64,000 nt of DNA from Mycolicibacterium neoaurum (lineage in GTDB: Bacteria; Actinomycetota; Actinomycetes; Mycobacteriales; Mycobacteriaceae), in assembly GCF_036946495.1 (NCBI RefSeq), contig NZ_JAQIIX010000002.1:3162001-3226000 (forward strand). Reading direction: 5' to 3'. The position numbers and the translations under genes are program-made. Shown here piece after piece: positions 26,121 to 35,481 of this stretch. The first letter of the stretch is position 1; every line of letters begins with the position of its first letter. The notes beneath the pieces are model-generated. The model saw only the letters and a program-made list of their open reading frames with translations. It was not told where the DNA came from and did no database searches.

Positions 26121-26234
26121 GCGCTTGCCGCGTAGCCGCATGGGCTACTCAACCTGGTCTTCACCCGGAGCACCCCACCGCGGTTGGAGGGTTGCCGGCC
26201 AGCAAGCCGGGGCTTGGTGCTGGCACTCATGACC
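26116..26234 (-). ncRNA. SAM-IV riboswitch upstream of metC
   Basis: The minus-strand leader begins GGTCATGAGTGCCAGC and contains AAGCCCCGGCTTGCTGGCCG, AACCCTCCAACCGCGG, TGACC-like GAAGACCAGGTTGAGTAGCC and GGCTACGCGGCAAGCGCGGG. This is a near-identical match, as I recall it, to the M. tuberculosis SAM-IV aptamer, and the length is the same (119 nt). SAM binding should shut off metC-metX-methyltransferase expression. The 3' end overlaps the downstream hairpin. Confidence 0.95.
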
Positions 26235-26490
26235 GGAACAAAGACTAGCTCACCGACTCGATGCCGTGCCACCTGGTTCCGCCGTCCCTGTCAGGACAAA
26301 CCTACTGACCAGTAGTGAAAGCTGACCCATCGCGGATTCATCGGCCCTTGTAGTGTTGCCGGTGAGGACAGTCCCCGACCGTCGAACATGCGGCCGCGGG
26401 CGGTCCGCCGTGCGATTGCGACGCTGCTGAATCACATACGGCAGCGCCGACTTTCGCTACACCTGTCCGACAGTGACGCCGGGAGTACAC
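26235..26490. promoter_or_regulatory. Divergent promoter region between metC leader and icd2
   Basis: Together with the riboswitch, this completes a 417-bp stretch without a protein gene. It must contain the metC operon promoter (minus) and the icd2 promoter (plus). Apart from a GGGAG ribosome site (26481-26485) before the icd2 ATG, I see no clear element or small gene. Confidence 0.45.
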
Positions 26491-28728
<2,238 letters not shown>

Positions 28729-28748
28729 CAACGGGCCGACAATCGTGA

Positions 28749-28791
28749 TACTGCCGGTAGTACTGCCCTCGTAGCAGTACTACCGGCAGTA
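28749..28791. terminator. Perfect 18-bp-stem hairpin between icd2 and hydrolase
   Basis: TACTGCCGGTAGTACTGC (28749-28766) and its exact complement (28774-28791) flank a 7-nt loop between two convergent genes. The arm itself contains repeated AGTACT/GCCGGT subsymmetry. No T-tract follows on the icd2 side beyond ACGTTTC. It is a bidirectional terminator candidate unrelated in sequence to family A. Confidence 0.8.
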
Positions 28792-28834
28792 CTACGTTTC
28801 AGATCGCTTTGTCCGACCCGAGCGGGCGTTGCGT

Positions 28835-29674
28835 CTAACCCGCCGGCGGCACCGCGCGGGTTGGTTCGGTGTGCTGGTCGACGAAATCGGCGATCAGTGC
28901 GGTGACCCATCCGGGCGCCTCGAGCATCGGTATGTGCCCGACGCCCGGCAACCGGGTCACCGTGGCGTCGGTCGGCAGGTTCTCGACGAAGTACTTCGTG
29001 CCGCGCGGGCTGGGGAACACCCGGTCCTTCTCGCACAGCACCAGATGTGTCGGCACACCGACCTGGGCCAGTTCCAGCAATCCCGGCAGTCGCAGCGTCT
29101 TGACCAGCAGTTGTACGTAGGCCGAGCAATGCGTCGCATCCTGAACCAGCGCCTCGAGATCCGCTCGGCTCGGGCCATCGGCCGGCCCGCTGACGGGCAA
29201 CGTGGCGATCCGGGTACCGAAGGGCACGTCGAGGATGCGCGGGCCGGCCAGCCGCGCCGCGATCAGGGCGGGGCCGCCGAGCAGGAATTTGAGCACCGTC
29301 TCGTACTTGGTGGGGGAGTGCTGGCGCCAGCCGCCGGCCGGGGCGATGGCGGTCAGCGTGCGTGCCCGGCCGCGTCGCTCCAGCTCGAAGGCGACCCACC
29401 CGCCGAGCGAGTTGCCGACGATATGCGCTGTCTCCCAGCCGATCTGATCCATCCGACGCTCGACGTCGTCGACCAGCGCAGCGGTGTCCAGAAACCAGGT
29501 GCCGGAGCGGGCGCCGCCGTGGTGGCCGACCATCGTCGGTGCCAGGACCTCGAATCGGCCCGTACCGGCGAGTTGGCCGGCGACGGTGGACCACACGTTC
29601 TGCGAGCACAGAAATGGATGCAACATCAGGACTGGTTCACCCGATCCGAGATGGATGGGTGTGCGCTGGGTCAT
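28835..29674 (-). CDS. Alpha/beta hydrolase
   Basis: This 279-residue hydrolase has nucleophile Ser in HIVGNSLGGWVAF, Asp in LVLCEKDRVFP and His in LPGVGHIPMLEAP, with the HPFLCSQNVW oxyanion loop. The substrate is unknown; esters or ring-cleavage products are typical for the fold. Start ATG 29674 (MTQRTPIHLGSGEP) is preferred over upstream in-frame codons that precede the fold. It is divergent from the exonuclease III gene. Confidence 0.9.
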   Translation of the reverse strand: MTQRTPIHLGSGEPVLMLHPFLCSQNVWSTVAGQLAGTGRFEVLAPTMVGHHGGARSGTWFLDTAALVDDVERRMDQIGWETAHIVGNSLGGWVAFELERRGRARTLTAIAPAGGWRQHSPTKYETVLKFLLGGPALIAARLAGPRILDVPFGTRIATLPVSGPADGPSRADLEALVQDATHCSAYVQLLVKTLRLPGLLELAQVGVPTHLVLCEKDRVFPSPRGTKYFVENLPTDATVTRLPGVGHIPMLEAPGWVTALIADFVDQHTEPTRAVPPAG

Positions 29675-29775
29675 AGCGCTCGACAGTATGGCGGTACCGC
29701 GGGTACCGCAAGGTCCGATGACGGTGACCGGGGGAATCCCCGCGGTGTCGGTGCGCTCCACTAGGGTCGTCGTCC

Positions 29776-30576
29776 GTGATCGTCACCACCGTGAACGCCA
29801 ACGGCATCCGTGCCGCGGTCAAGCAGCGCTCCGAAACCAACCTCGGCATGCTGCCCTGGCTGAAGGAGACCGAGGCCGACGTCATCTGTCTGCAGGAGAC
29901 CCGCGCCGATGACGCGCAACTGGCCGATGCCCTGGCACCGGCGCTGGCCGATGGCTGGCACCTCGCCTCGGCCGAGCCACATGTGAAGGGCCGCAACGGT
30001 GTCGCGGTGCTATCCCGCACGCCTTTCGACGCTGTCCGGGTCGGCACCGGCGCCGAGGAGTTCGCAGCCCACGGTCGCTACATCGAGGTCGACACCGCAG
30101 GCGTCACGGTGGCCAGCGTCTACCTGCCCACCGGCGAGGCCGAAACCGACCGCCAGCTGGAGAAGGAGCGGTTCATGGCCGCCATGCAGGCGCGGATGGC
30201 CGTGCTGCTGGACGGTGGGAAGGATGCCGTGCTGTGCGGGGACTGGAACATCGCGCACACCGAGAACGACATCAAGGCCTGGAAGAACAACGTCAAGAAG
30301 TCGGGCTTCCTGCCCAGCGAGCGGCAATGGCTCACGGATCTGCTGGCCACCGGCTGGGTCGATGTGGTGCGCGCGCTGCACCCCGATGTGCCCGGGCCGT
30401 ACAGCTGGTGGTCGTGGCGCGGCAAGGCGTTCGACAATGACGCGGGCTGGCGCATCGACTACCACCTGGCCAGTCCGGCGCTGGCCGCGCGTGCGGTGTC
30501 CGCCCGGGTCGAACGCGCCGAGCTCTACGCCCTGCGCTGGTCCGACCACGCGCCGGTCACGGTGCAGTTCTCCTGA
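29776..30576 (+). CDS. Exonuclease III-type AP endonuclease
   Basis: This 266-residue enzyme has the ExoIII/APE1 fold: TVNANGIRAAVK start, metal-binding Glu in ICLQETRADD, catalytic Asp/Asn in CGDWNIAHTENDIKAWKNN, and the C-terminal WRIDYHL and RWSDHAPV motifs. It cleaves abasic sites and trims 3' ends in base-excision repair. It may be a second copy beside a canonical xthA elsewhere in the genome. The GTG start is at 29776. Confidence 0.93.
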   Translation: MIVTTVNANGIRAAVKQRSETNLGMLPWLKETEADVICLQETRADDAQLADALAPALADGWHLASAEPHVKGRNGVAVLSRTPFDAVRVGTGAEEFAAHGRYIEVDTAGVTVASVYLPTGEAETDRQLEKERFMAAMQARMAVLLDGGKDAVLCGDWNIAHTENDIKAWKNNVKKSGFLPSERQWLTDLLATGWVDVVRALHPDVPGPYSWWSWRGKAFDNDAGWRIDYHLASPALAARAVSARVERAELYALRWSDHAPVTVQFS

Positions 30577-30676
30577 CCGGCCGGGCGTCGTCGCCCGCAT
30601 CGCCGACATTCGTGGTCGCCGGGTCGTCCGGTGGCAGGCAGGACCGCCGATGGTCGCATGACAAAATGCAGTGATC

Positions 30677-31705
30677 ATGAATGAACCACGCGGCGCCGCC
30701 GCTCGCCAGGTCGTGTTCTCCGGTGCACAGCCCACCTCCGACTCGTTGCACCTCGGCAACGCCCTCGGCGCGGTGAACCAATGGGTGAGCATGCAACGTG
30801 ACTATGACGCCTACTTCTGCGTCGTCGACCTGCACGCCATCACCATCGCCCAGGATCCCGAGGTGCTGCGCAAGCGCACCCTCGTCACCGCCGCGCAGTA
30901 CCTCGCGCTCGGCGTCGACCCGGACCAGGCGACGGTCTTCGTGCAGAGCCACGTGCCCGCCCACACCCAACTGGCCTGGGTGCTCGGTTGTTTCACCGGA
31001 TACGGGCAGGCCTCGCGGATGACGCAGTTCAAGGACAAGTCCCAGAAGCAGGGGGCCGAGGCCACCACAGTCGGGCTGTTCACCTACCCGGTGTTGATGG
31101 CCGCCGACATCCTGCTCTACGAGACCGATCTGGTGCCCGTCGGCGAGGACCAGCGTCAGCATCTCGAGCTGGCCCGCGACCTCGCCGAGCGCATCAACGC
31201 CCGGTTCCCCGGCACCTTCGTCGTCCCCGAGGCGATCATCCCCAAGGCCACCGCCAAGATCTTCGACCTGCAGGACCCGACGGCGAAGATGAGCAAGTCC
31301 GCCACCACCGACGCGGGCCTGATCAGCCTTCTCGACGACCCGAAGAAGACCGCCAAGAAGATCCGCTCGGCGGTGACCGACAGCGAGCGCGAGATTCGGT
31401 TCGACCGCGACGCCAAGCCCGGCGTGTCCAACCTGCTGACCATCCAGTCCGCCGTCACCGGTACCGATATCGACACCCTGGTCGCGGGGTATGAGGGCCG
31501 CGGATACGGTGACCTGAAGACCGAGACTGCGGACGCGGTGGTCGAGTTCGTCACGCCCATCAAGGCACGCGTCGACGAACTGATCGCCGATCCCGCCGAG
31601 CTGCAGGCGGTACTTGCCAGGGGTGCAGAGCGGGCCGCGGCGGTGGCTTCAGCCACCGTCGAGCGGGTATATGACCGGCTGGGTTTCCTGGCGCCGACGC
31701 ACTGA
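30677..31705 (+). CDS. trpS: Tryptophanyl-tRNA synthetase
   Basis: This 342-residue class I synthetase has the HIGH-like SLHLGNALGA in the FSGAQPTSDSLHLGN segment, the KMSKS loop AKMSKSATTDAG, and the Trp-pocket VGEDQRQHLELARD. It resembles Rv3336c closely along its length. Start ATG 30677 is preferred over GTG 30671. It is followed after 10 bp by the YihY gene, the same arrangement as in M. tuberculosis. Confidence 0.98.
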   Translation: MNEPRGAAARQVVFSGAQPTSDSLHLGNALGAVNQWVSMQRDYDAYFCVVDLHAITIAQDPEVLRKRTLVTAAQYLALGVDPDQATVFVQSHVPAHTQLAWVLGCFTGYGQASRMTQFKDKSQKQGAEATTVGLFTYPVLMAADILLYETDLVPVGEDQRQHLELARDLAERINARFPGTFVVPEAIIPKATAKIFDLQDPTAKMSKSATTDAGLISLLDDPKKTAKKIRSAVTDSEREIRFDRDAKPGVSNLLTIQSAVTGTDIDTLVAGYEGRGYGDLKTETADAVVEFVTPIKARVDELIADPAELQAVLARGAERAAAVASATVERVYDRLGFLAPTH

Positions 31706-31715
31706 GGGGTAGCAC

Positions 31716-32774
31716 ATGGCCGGCCGCGACGCGGTATCGACAGCGCAGTCCGAGCAGGACGCTCCCGGCTTCGTGGACCGGCTGCGGAGCCGATTCCCCT
31801 GGTTCAACCGGGTGATGCTCGCTCAAGGTCGCTACAACGACTGCAAGGGCGACTTCTACGCCGCCGGGATCACCTACTTCACCATCTTCGCGCTGTTCCC
31901 GCTGCTGATGGTCGGCTTCTCGATCGGTGGCTTCGTGCTGGCCAACCAGCCCGACCTGATGCTCGAGGCGGAGGCCAAGATCCGTTCGGCGGTCTCGGGG
32001 GACCTGGGTGCGCAACTGGTGGAGCTGATGGATTCGGCCATCGATTCCCGCGGCACCGTGGGCGTGATCGGCCTTGCCACGGCGGCCTGGGCGGGGCTCG
32101 GTTGGATGAACAACCTGCGTGAGGCGCTCAGCCAGATGTGGGAACAGCGGCACGAGCCTGCCGGTTTCGTGGCGACGAAGCTGTCGGATCTGGGCGCGCT
32201 GCTGTCGGCGTTCGTCGCCCTGACTCTGACGATCGGGTTGACCGCATTGAGCAAGGAATCCCCGATGACCGCGGTGCTCGGCTGGCTGGGGCTCAGCGAT
32301 GTGCCGGGGTTGAGCATCGGGCTGCAGGTGGCGTCGTGGTTCGCCTCACTGATCATCTCGTGGATGCTGTTCACCTGGATCATCGCCCGACTCCCGCGGG
32401 AGTCGGTCAGCTTCCGCAGTTCGCTGCGGGCGGGCCTGTTGGCCGCCGTGGCATTCGAGATCTTCAAGCAGGTCGCCTCCGTCTACCTCAAGTCGGTGCT
32501 GACCGGCCCTGCTGGGGCGACGTTCGGGCCGGTGCTGGGTCTGATGGTGTTCGCCTACATCACCGCCAGGCTCATCCTGTTCTCGACCGCCTGGGCGGCC
32601 ACGGCGGCGGAGAACCTGGCCGCGGCCCCCGTCGAGCCGCCCGGCCCGGTGTTGATCCGGCCGCGGGTCCAGGTCCGGGAGGGCATCGGATTACCCGGCG
32701 CTGCCGCCGGTTTCGCCGCGGGGGCACTCGGCGGGCTGGGGCTGGCCAGGTTGCTGCGGCGCAATCGTCAGTGA
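31716..32774 (+). CDS. YihY/BrkB family membrane protein (Rv3335c-like)
   Basis: This 352-residue protein has about six to seven membrane helices. The family features GDFYAAGITYFTIFALFPLLM, WAGLGWMNNLREALSQMW and GPVLGLMVFAYITARLILFSTAWAA are visible in parts. A glycine/alanine-rich last helix ends in RLLRRNRQ. It was once called ribonuclease BN, but it is a membrane protein of unknown function. Its stop codon is the first three bases of a 24-bp tandem repeat. Confidence 0.93.
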   Translation: MAGRDAVSTAQSEQDAPGFVDRLRSRFPWFNRVMLAQGRYNDCKGDFYAAGITYFTIFALFPLLMVGFSIGGFVLANQPDLMLEAEAKIRSAVSGDLGAQLVELMDSAIDSRGTVGVIGLATAAWAGLGWMNNLREALSQMWEQRHEPAGFVATKLSDLGALLSAFVALTLTIGLTALSKESPMTAVLGWLGLSDVPGLSIGLQVASWFASLIISWMLFTWIIARLPRESVSFRSSLRAGLLAAVAFEIFKQVASVYLKSVLTGPAGATFGPVLGLMVFAYITARLILFSTAWAATAAENLAAAPVEPPGPVLIRPRVQVREGIGLPGAAAGFAAGALGGLGLARLLRRNRQ

Positions 32775-32843
32775 CCACGACGCCGGGGGTGCCGATGACC
32801 ACGACGCCGGGGGCGTCAATGACCGCGACGCCGGGGGCGTCAA
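32772..32843. repeat. Three 24-bp tandem repeats between convergent genes
   Basis: The units 32772-32795, 32796-32819 and 32820-32843 each begin TGACC and contain GCGACGCCGGGGG or ACGACGCCGGGGG. Units 2 and 3 carry GACGCC-GGG-GGCGTC, a 6-bp hairpin. Unit 1 supplies the stop codon of the YihY gene and unit 3 the stop of the SMR gene on the other strand. The array fills the whole gap and may act as a double hairpin terminator. Confidence 0.9.
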
Positions 32844-33157
32844 TGACCGATGAGCTTGAGTCCGACCACGCACCCGATGATCCCGATGATGAGCGCCACC
32901 TTGATCGGGGAGGCGCTCTCGGTGCCGGTCAGCATGGCGTAGCCGACCGTCAGGGCCGCGCCGATGCCCACCCAGATCGCATAACTGGTGCCGATCGGCA
33001 GCGTGCGCATCGCGTAGGCCAGACCGGCCATCGAGAGCACCAGCGCGACCCCGAATATCGCTGTGGGCCATGGTCTGCTGAAGCCCTCGGATCTACCGAG
33101 CGCGGTTGCCCACACGGCTTCCAGCACCCCGGAAATCACCAGCACGAGCCAGGCCAT
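32840..33157 (-). CDS. SMR-family guanidinium exporter (Gdx/SugE type)
   Basis: This 105-residue protein has four membrane helices with the conserved membrane glutamate in SGVLEAVWATALG. GFSRPWPT, MRTLPIGTSYAIWVGIGA and ESASPIKVALIIG..GLKLIGH place it in the Gdx (SugE) branch rather than the drug-exporting EmrE branch. The leader carries a guanidine-III riboswitch and a GGGAGG site (33164-33169), which strongly supports guanidinium export by an antiparallel homodimer. Confidence 0.93.
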   Translation of the reverse strand: MAWLVLVISGVLEAVWATALGRSEGFSRPWPTAIFGVALVLSMAGLAYAMRTLPIGTSYAIWVGIGAALTVGYAMLTGTESASPIKVALIIGIIGCVVGLKLIGH

Positions 33158-33171
33158 GGCACACCTCCCTT

Positions 33172-33215
33172 GGCTGCCGTCTTGTCGCTGGCCGGGTACG
33201 GTGCCTCTCGTCCGG
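33172..33215 (-). ncRNA. Guanidine-III (ykkC-III) riboswitch
   Basis: The minus-strand leader reads CCGGACGAGAGGCACC then GTACCCGGCCAGCGACAAG and ACGGCAGCC. The core CCGGACGAG, CCGTACCCGG and GACAAGACGG matches the known class III pseudoknot aptamer. It lies directly before the GGGAGG ribosome site (33164-33169), so guanidine should free the site and turn on the exporter gene. Confidence 0.9.
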
Positions 33216-33266
33216 TGTCACACGGTGACGTCCTCGACGGTAGCAAATTCCGGTAGCGTCGCACCG

Positions 33267-34109
33267 GTGTCACTGGTCACCACCTGGTCCGCGGCGATGG
33301 GCCTGCGCACGCCGATCGTGAACGCCCCGATGGGCGGTGCCGCGGGTGGACGGCTGGCATCGGCGGTCACCGCCGCGGGCGGCTTGGGCATGCTCGGTCT
33401 GGGCAGTGCCGGGACACCGGAGGTGTTGCGCCGCGAGATCGGTGTGGCGCAGGGACGATTCGGGATCGGTTTGGTGCACTGGGTGATGGCCGAACGTCCC
33501 GAGCTGCTCGATATCGCGCTGGCGGCGCGGCCCGCGCTGTTGAGCGTCAGCTTCGGTACCGACTTCACGTGGGTGCACCGCGCGCACGATGCCGGGGTGA
33601 CGGTCGCGACGCAGGTGGCCTCGGTCGAGGCGGCCCGACGCGCCCAGGATTTCGGTGTCGACGTGCTGGTGGCGCGTGGCGCCGAGGGCGGCGGTCACGG
33701 TGAACCGTTGCTGGGCACCCTGCCACTGCTCACGGGAGTGCTTGACGCGGTGGACGTTCCGGTGTTGGCGGCCGGCGGGATCGGTTCGGCGCGTGGGGTG
33801 GCGGCGGTGCTGGCCGCAGGGGCGTCGGGGGCATGGATCGGCACCTTGTTCGCGGCCTGCCCGCAGGCGCTGACATCGGAATCCGCGCGCGCCGAGTTGG
33901 TTGCCGGTCACGACACCGAGCTGACCTCCACCCATGACATCGCGGCCGGATACCGTTGGCCCGTACATATTCCCGAGCGAGTGCTGCGCGGGTCGCCGGT
34001 CAACGCCGGCCAGGGCGTGGGCCAGGTTCGACAGTCGGTCGACGCGGGAGAGCTGGTGACAACGCTGTCCGCAGGCGCCGAGGAACTGCTGCGCGGGCCG
34101 TTGGGCTGA
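33267..34109 (+). CDS. Nitronate monooxygenase-family FMN protein
   Basis: This 280-residue TIM barrel of the NPD/2-nitropropane dioxygenase family has LRTPIVNAPMGGAAGG at the start, VARGAEGGGHGE (catalytic His of class I enzymes) and LAAGGIGSARGVAAVLAAGASGAWIGT for FMN phosphate binding. It probably oxidises nitronates such as propionate-3-nitronate, or acts as a related enoyl reductase. GTG 33267 is the assumed start; ATG 33297 is possible. It is divergent from the SMR gene and convergent with dacB1 (9-bp gap). Confidence 0.88.
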   Translation: MSLVTTWSAAMGLRTPIVNAPMGGAAGGRLASAVTAAGGLGMLGLGSAGTPEVLRREIGVAQGRFGIGLVHWVMAERPELLDIALAARPALLSVSFGTDFTWVHRAHDAGVTVATQVASVEAARRAQDFGVDVLVARGAEGGGHGEPLLGTLPLLTGVLDAVDVPVLAAGGIGSARGVAAVLAAGASGAWIGTLFAACPQALTSESARAELVAGHDTELTSTHDIAAGYRWPVHIPERVLRGSPVNAGQGVGQVRQSVDAGELVTTLSAGAEELLRGPLG

Positions 34110-34118
34110 CGTGCGGGC

Positions 34119-35321
34119 TCAGGCGCGCTGTCGGTTCATCGACCGGGCCACCATCATCAGTGCGAACACGATGATGGCGCCGACCAGCCCGACGCCGACG
34201 CGCACCGGCACGGTATCGGCGGGCGGCAGCGCAGTGGCGGCGACCGCGGTGGGATCCGGTGCCTCTTCGGTTTTCGCGACGGCCAATGAGGGGTCGGCCT
34301 CGATGAGGGTGCCGACCTTGGTGCCCGGCGGGGTGGCGAACCCGTAGTCGAGCAGGCGGGCGGCCTGCTCCCACGGTGCGATGGGTACCCGGGTGCCCTT
34401 GAGCATCACGGCCACCAGCCGGCGGCCGTCACGTTCGGCTGCGCCCACGAACGTCTGGCCGGCGTCATCGGTGTATCCGGTCTTGCCGCCCAGTGCGCCC
34501 GGGTAGTTGTACAGCAGCTTGTTGTCGTTCTCCAGCTCATAGGCGGGCCATGGGTATTTCTCGGTGCCAACGATTTTGGAGAAGGTGTCGTTCTGCCACG
34601 CGAAGCGGTAGAACAGGCCGACGTCATAAGCCGAGGTGCTCATGCCGGGGCCGTCCAAGCCCGACGGCGTGGCTGCGCGGGTGTCGCGCGCTCCGAGCTT
34701 GCGCGCCAGCGTGTTGATCTTCTGCAGCGCGATGTCCATCCCGCCGAGCTGCATCGACAGTGCGTGCGCGGCGTCGTTGCCGGACACCATCAACAGCCCG
34801 TGCAACAGATCGTTGATCGTGTAGCGCTCGCCGTTCTTCACCCCGACGCGGCTGCCCTCGGCGTGCTCGTCACCCTCGGTGCCGTTGACGATCCGGTTGA
34901 TGGGCAGTTCCTGGATGGCCTGCATCGCGACGAGCACCTTGATGATGCTGGCCGGGCGATGCCGACCGTGCGGATCCTTGGCGGCGATGACGTCACCGGT
35001 GTCCAGATCGGCAACCAACCATGCCTCGGCGGAGACATCCTCGGGCACCGGGCCGGTACCCGCTGCGGTCACGATGCCGCAGCCGCCGAGAGCCTCGCCG
35101 CCCAGTGGCGTCGCGGGAACGGGCAGCGCGCCCGGGGTCGGATCACCCGGCTTGGGGACCTCCGAGGCGTCGACCGCAGGTGGTGTCGTGGTGCGGTACG
35201 GGCAGGGATCCGGTGCCGGTTCCGCACCCGCCAGCGGCGCGCTGACCAGCGCCGGTCCCGCCAGCATCAGTGCCGTGGTGGCCGCGCAAGCCATTCGGCG
35301 CAACGTCGCGAAGGAAGCCAT
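34119..35321 (-). CDS. dacB1: D-alanyl-D-alanine carboxypeptidase DacB1
   Basis: This 400-residue penicillin-binding protein (S11 family, Rv3330-like) has a signal peptide (about 1-33), a proline-rich spacer with two cysteines, the active-site SIIK (S125, K128), SGN (180-182) and GGKTGYT (K280), and a C-terminal membrane anchor (about 372-392). It trims the terminal D-Ala from peptidoglycan pentapeptides outside the membrane. It is transcribed alone, 160 bp downstream of the aminotransferase gene. Confidence 0.95.
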   Translation of the reverse strand: MASFATLRRMACAATTALMLAGPALVSAPLAGAEPAPDPCPYRTTTPPAVDASEVPKPGDPTPGALPVPATPLGGEALGGCGIVTAAGTGPVPEDVSAEAWLVADLDTGDVIAAKDPHGRHRPASIIKVLVAMQAIQELPINRIVNGTEGDEHAEGSRVGVKNGERYTINDLLHGLLMVSGNDAAHALSMQLGGMDIALQKINTLARKLGARDTRAATPSGLDGPGMSTSAYDVGLFYRFAWQNDTFSKIVGTEKYPWPAYELENDNKLLYNYPGALGGKTGYTDDAGQTFVGAAERDGRRLVAVMLKGTRVPIAPWEQAARLLDYGFATPPGTKVGTLIEADPSLAVAKTEEAPDPTAVAATALPPADTVPVRVGVGLVGAIIVFALMMVARSMNRQRA

Positions 35322-35379
35322 GATGACTGCAGATTAGGAGACCGTGGGCCGAATCTGGGCTCGCCACGCTGTGGCTGAA

Positions 35380-35406
35380 GTGACTTATGTGATTAATGTG
35401 ATTTAA
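35380..35406. repeat. Three 9-bp direct repeats upstream of dacB1
   Basis: GTGACTTAT, GTGATTAAT and GTGATTTAA follow one another without spacing, 59-85 bp upstream of the dacB1 start. The stretch is clearly more AT-rich than its surroundings. It could be a regulator site or an upstream promoter element. Confidence 0.5.
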
Positions 35407-35409
35407 CGA

Positions 35410-35471
35410 CACCGACGGTGCACTCAAATCAAGATGCGCGCTGCTTTCTCGATCTGGGCGCACCGTCGGTG
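35410..35471. promoter_or_regulatory. Inverted pair of CACCGNCGGTG palindromes
   Basis: CACCGACGGTG (35410-35420) and CACCGTCGGTG (35461-35471) are each palindromic about a central base and are inverse copies of each other, start-to-start 51 bp. They could pair as a 12-bp stem with a 38-nt loop after the aminotransferase gene. Alternatively they could be two operator sites upstream of dacB1. The two readings cannot be separated from sequence alone. Confidence 0.45.
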
Positions 35472-35481
35472 CTTATGTCGC

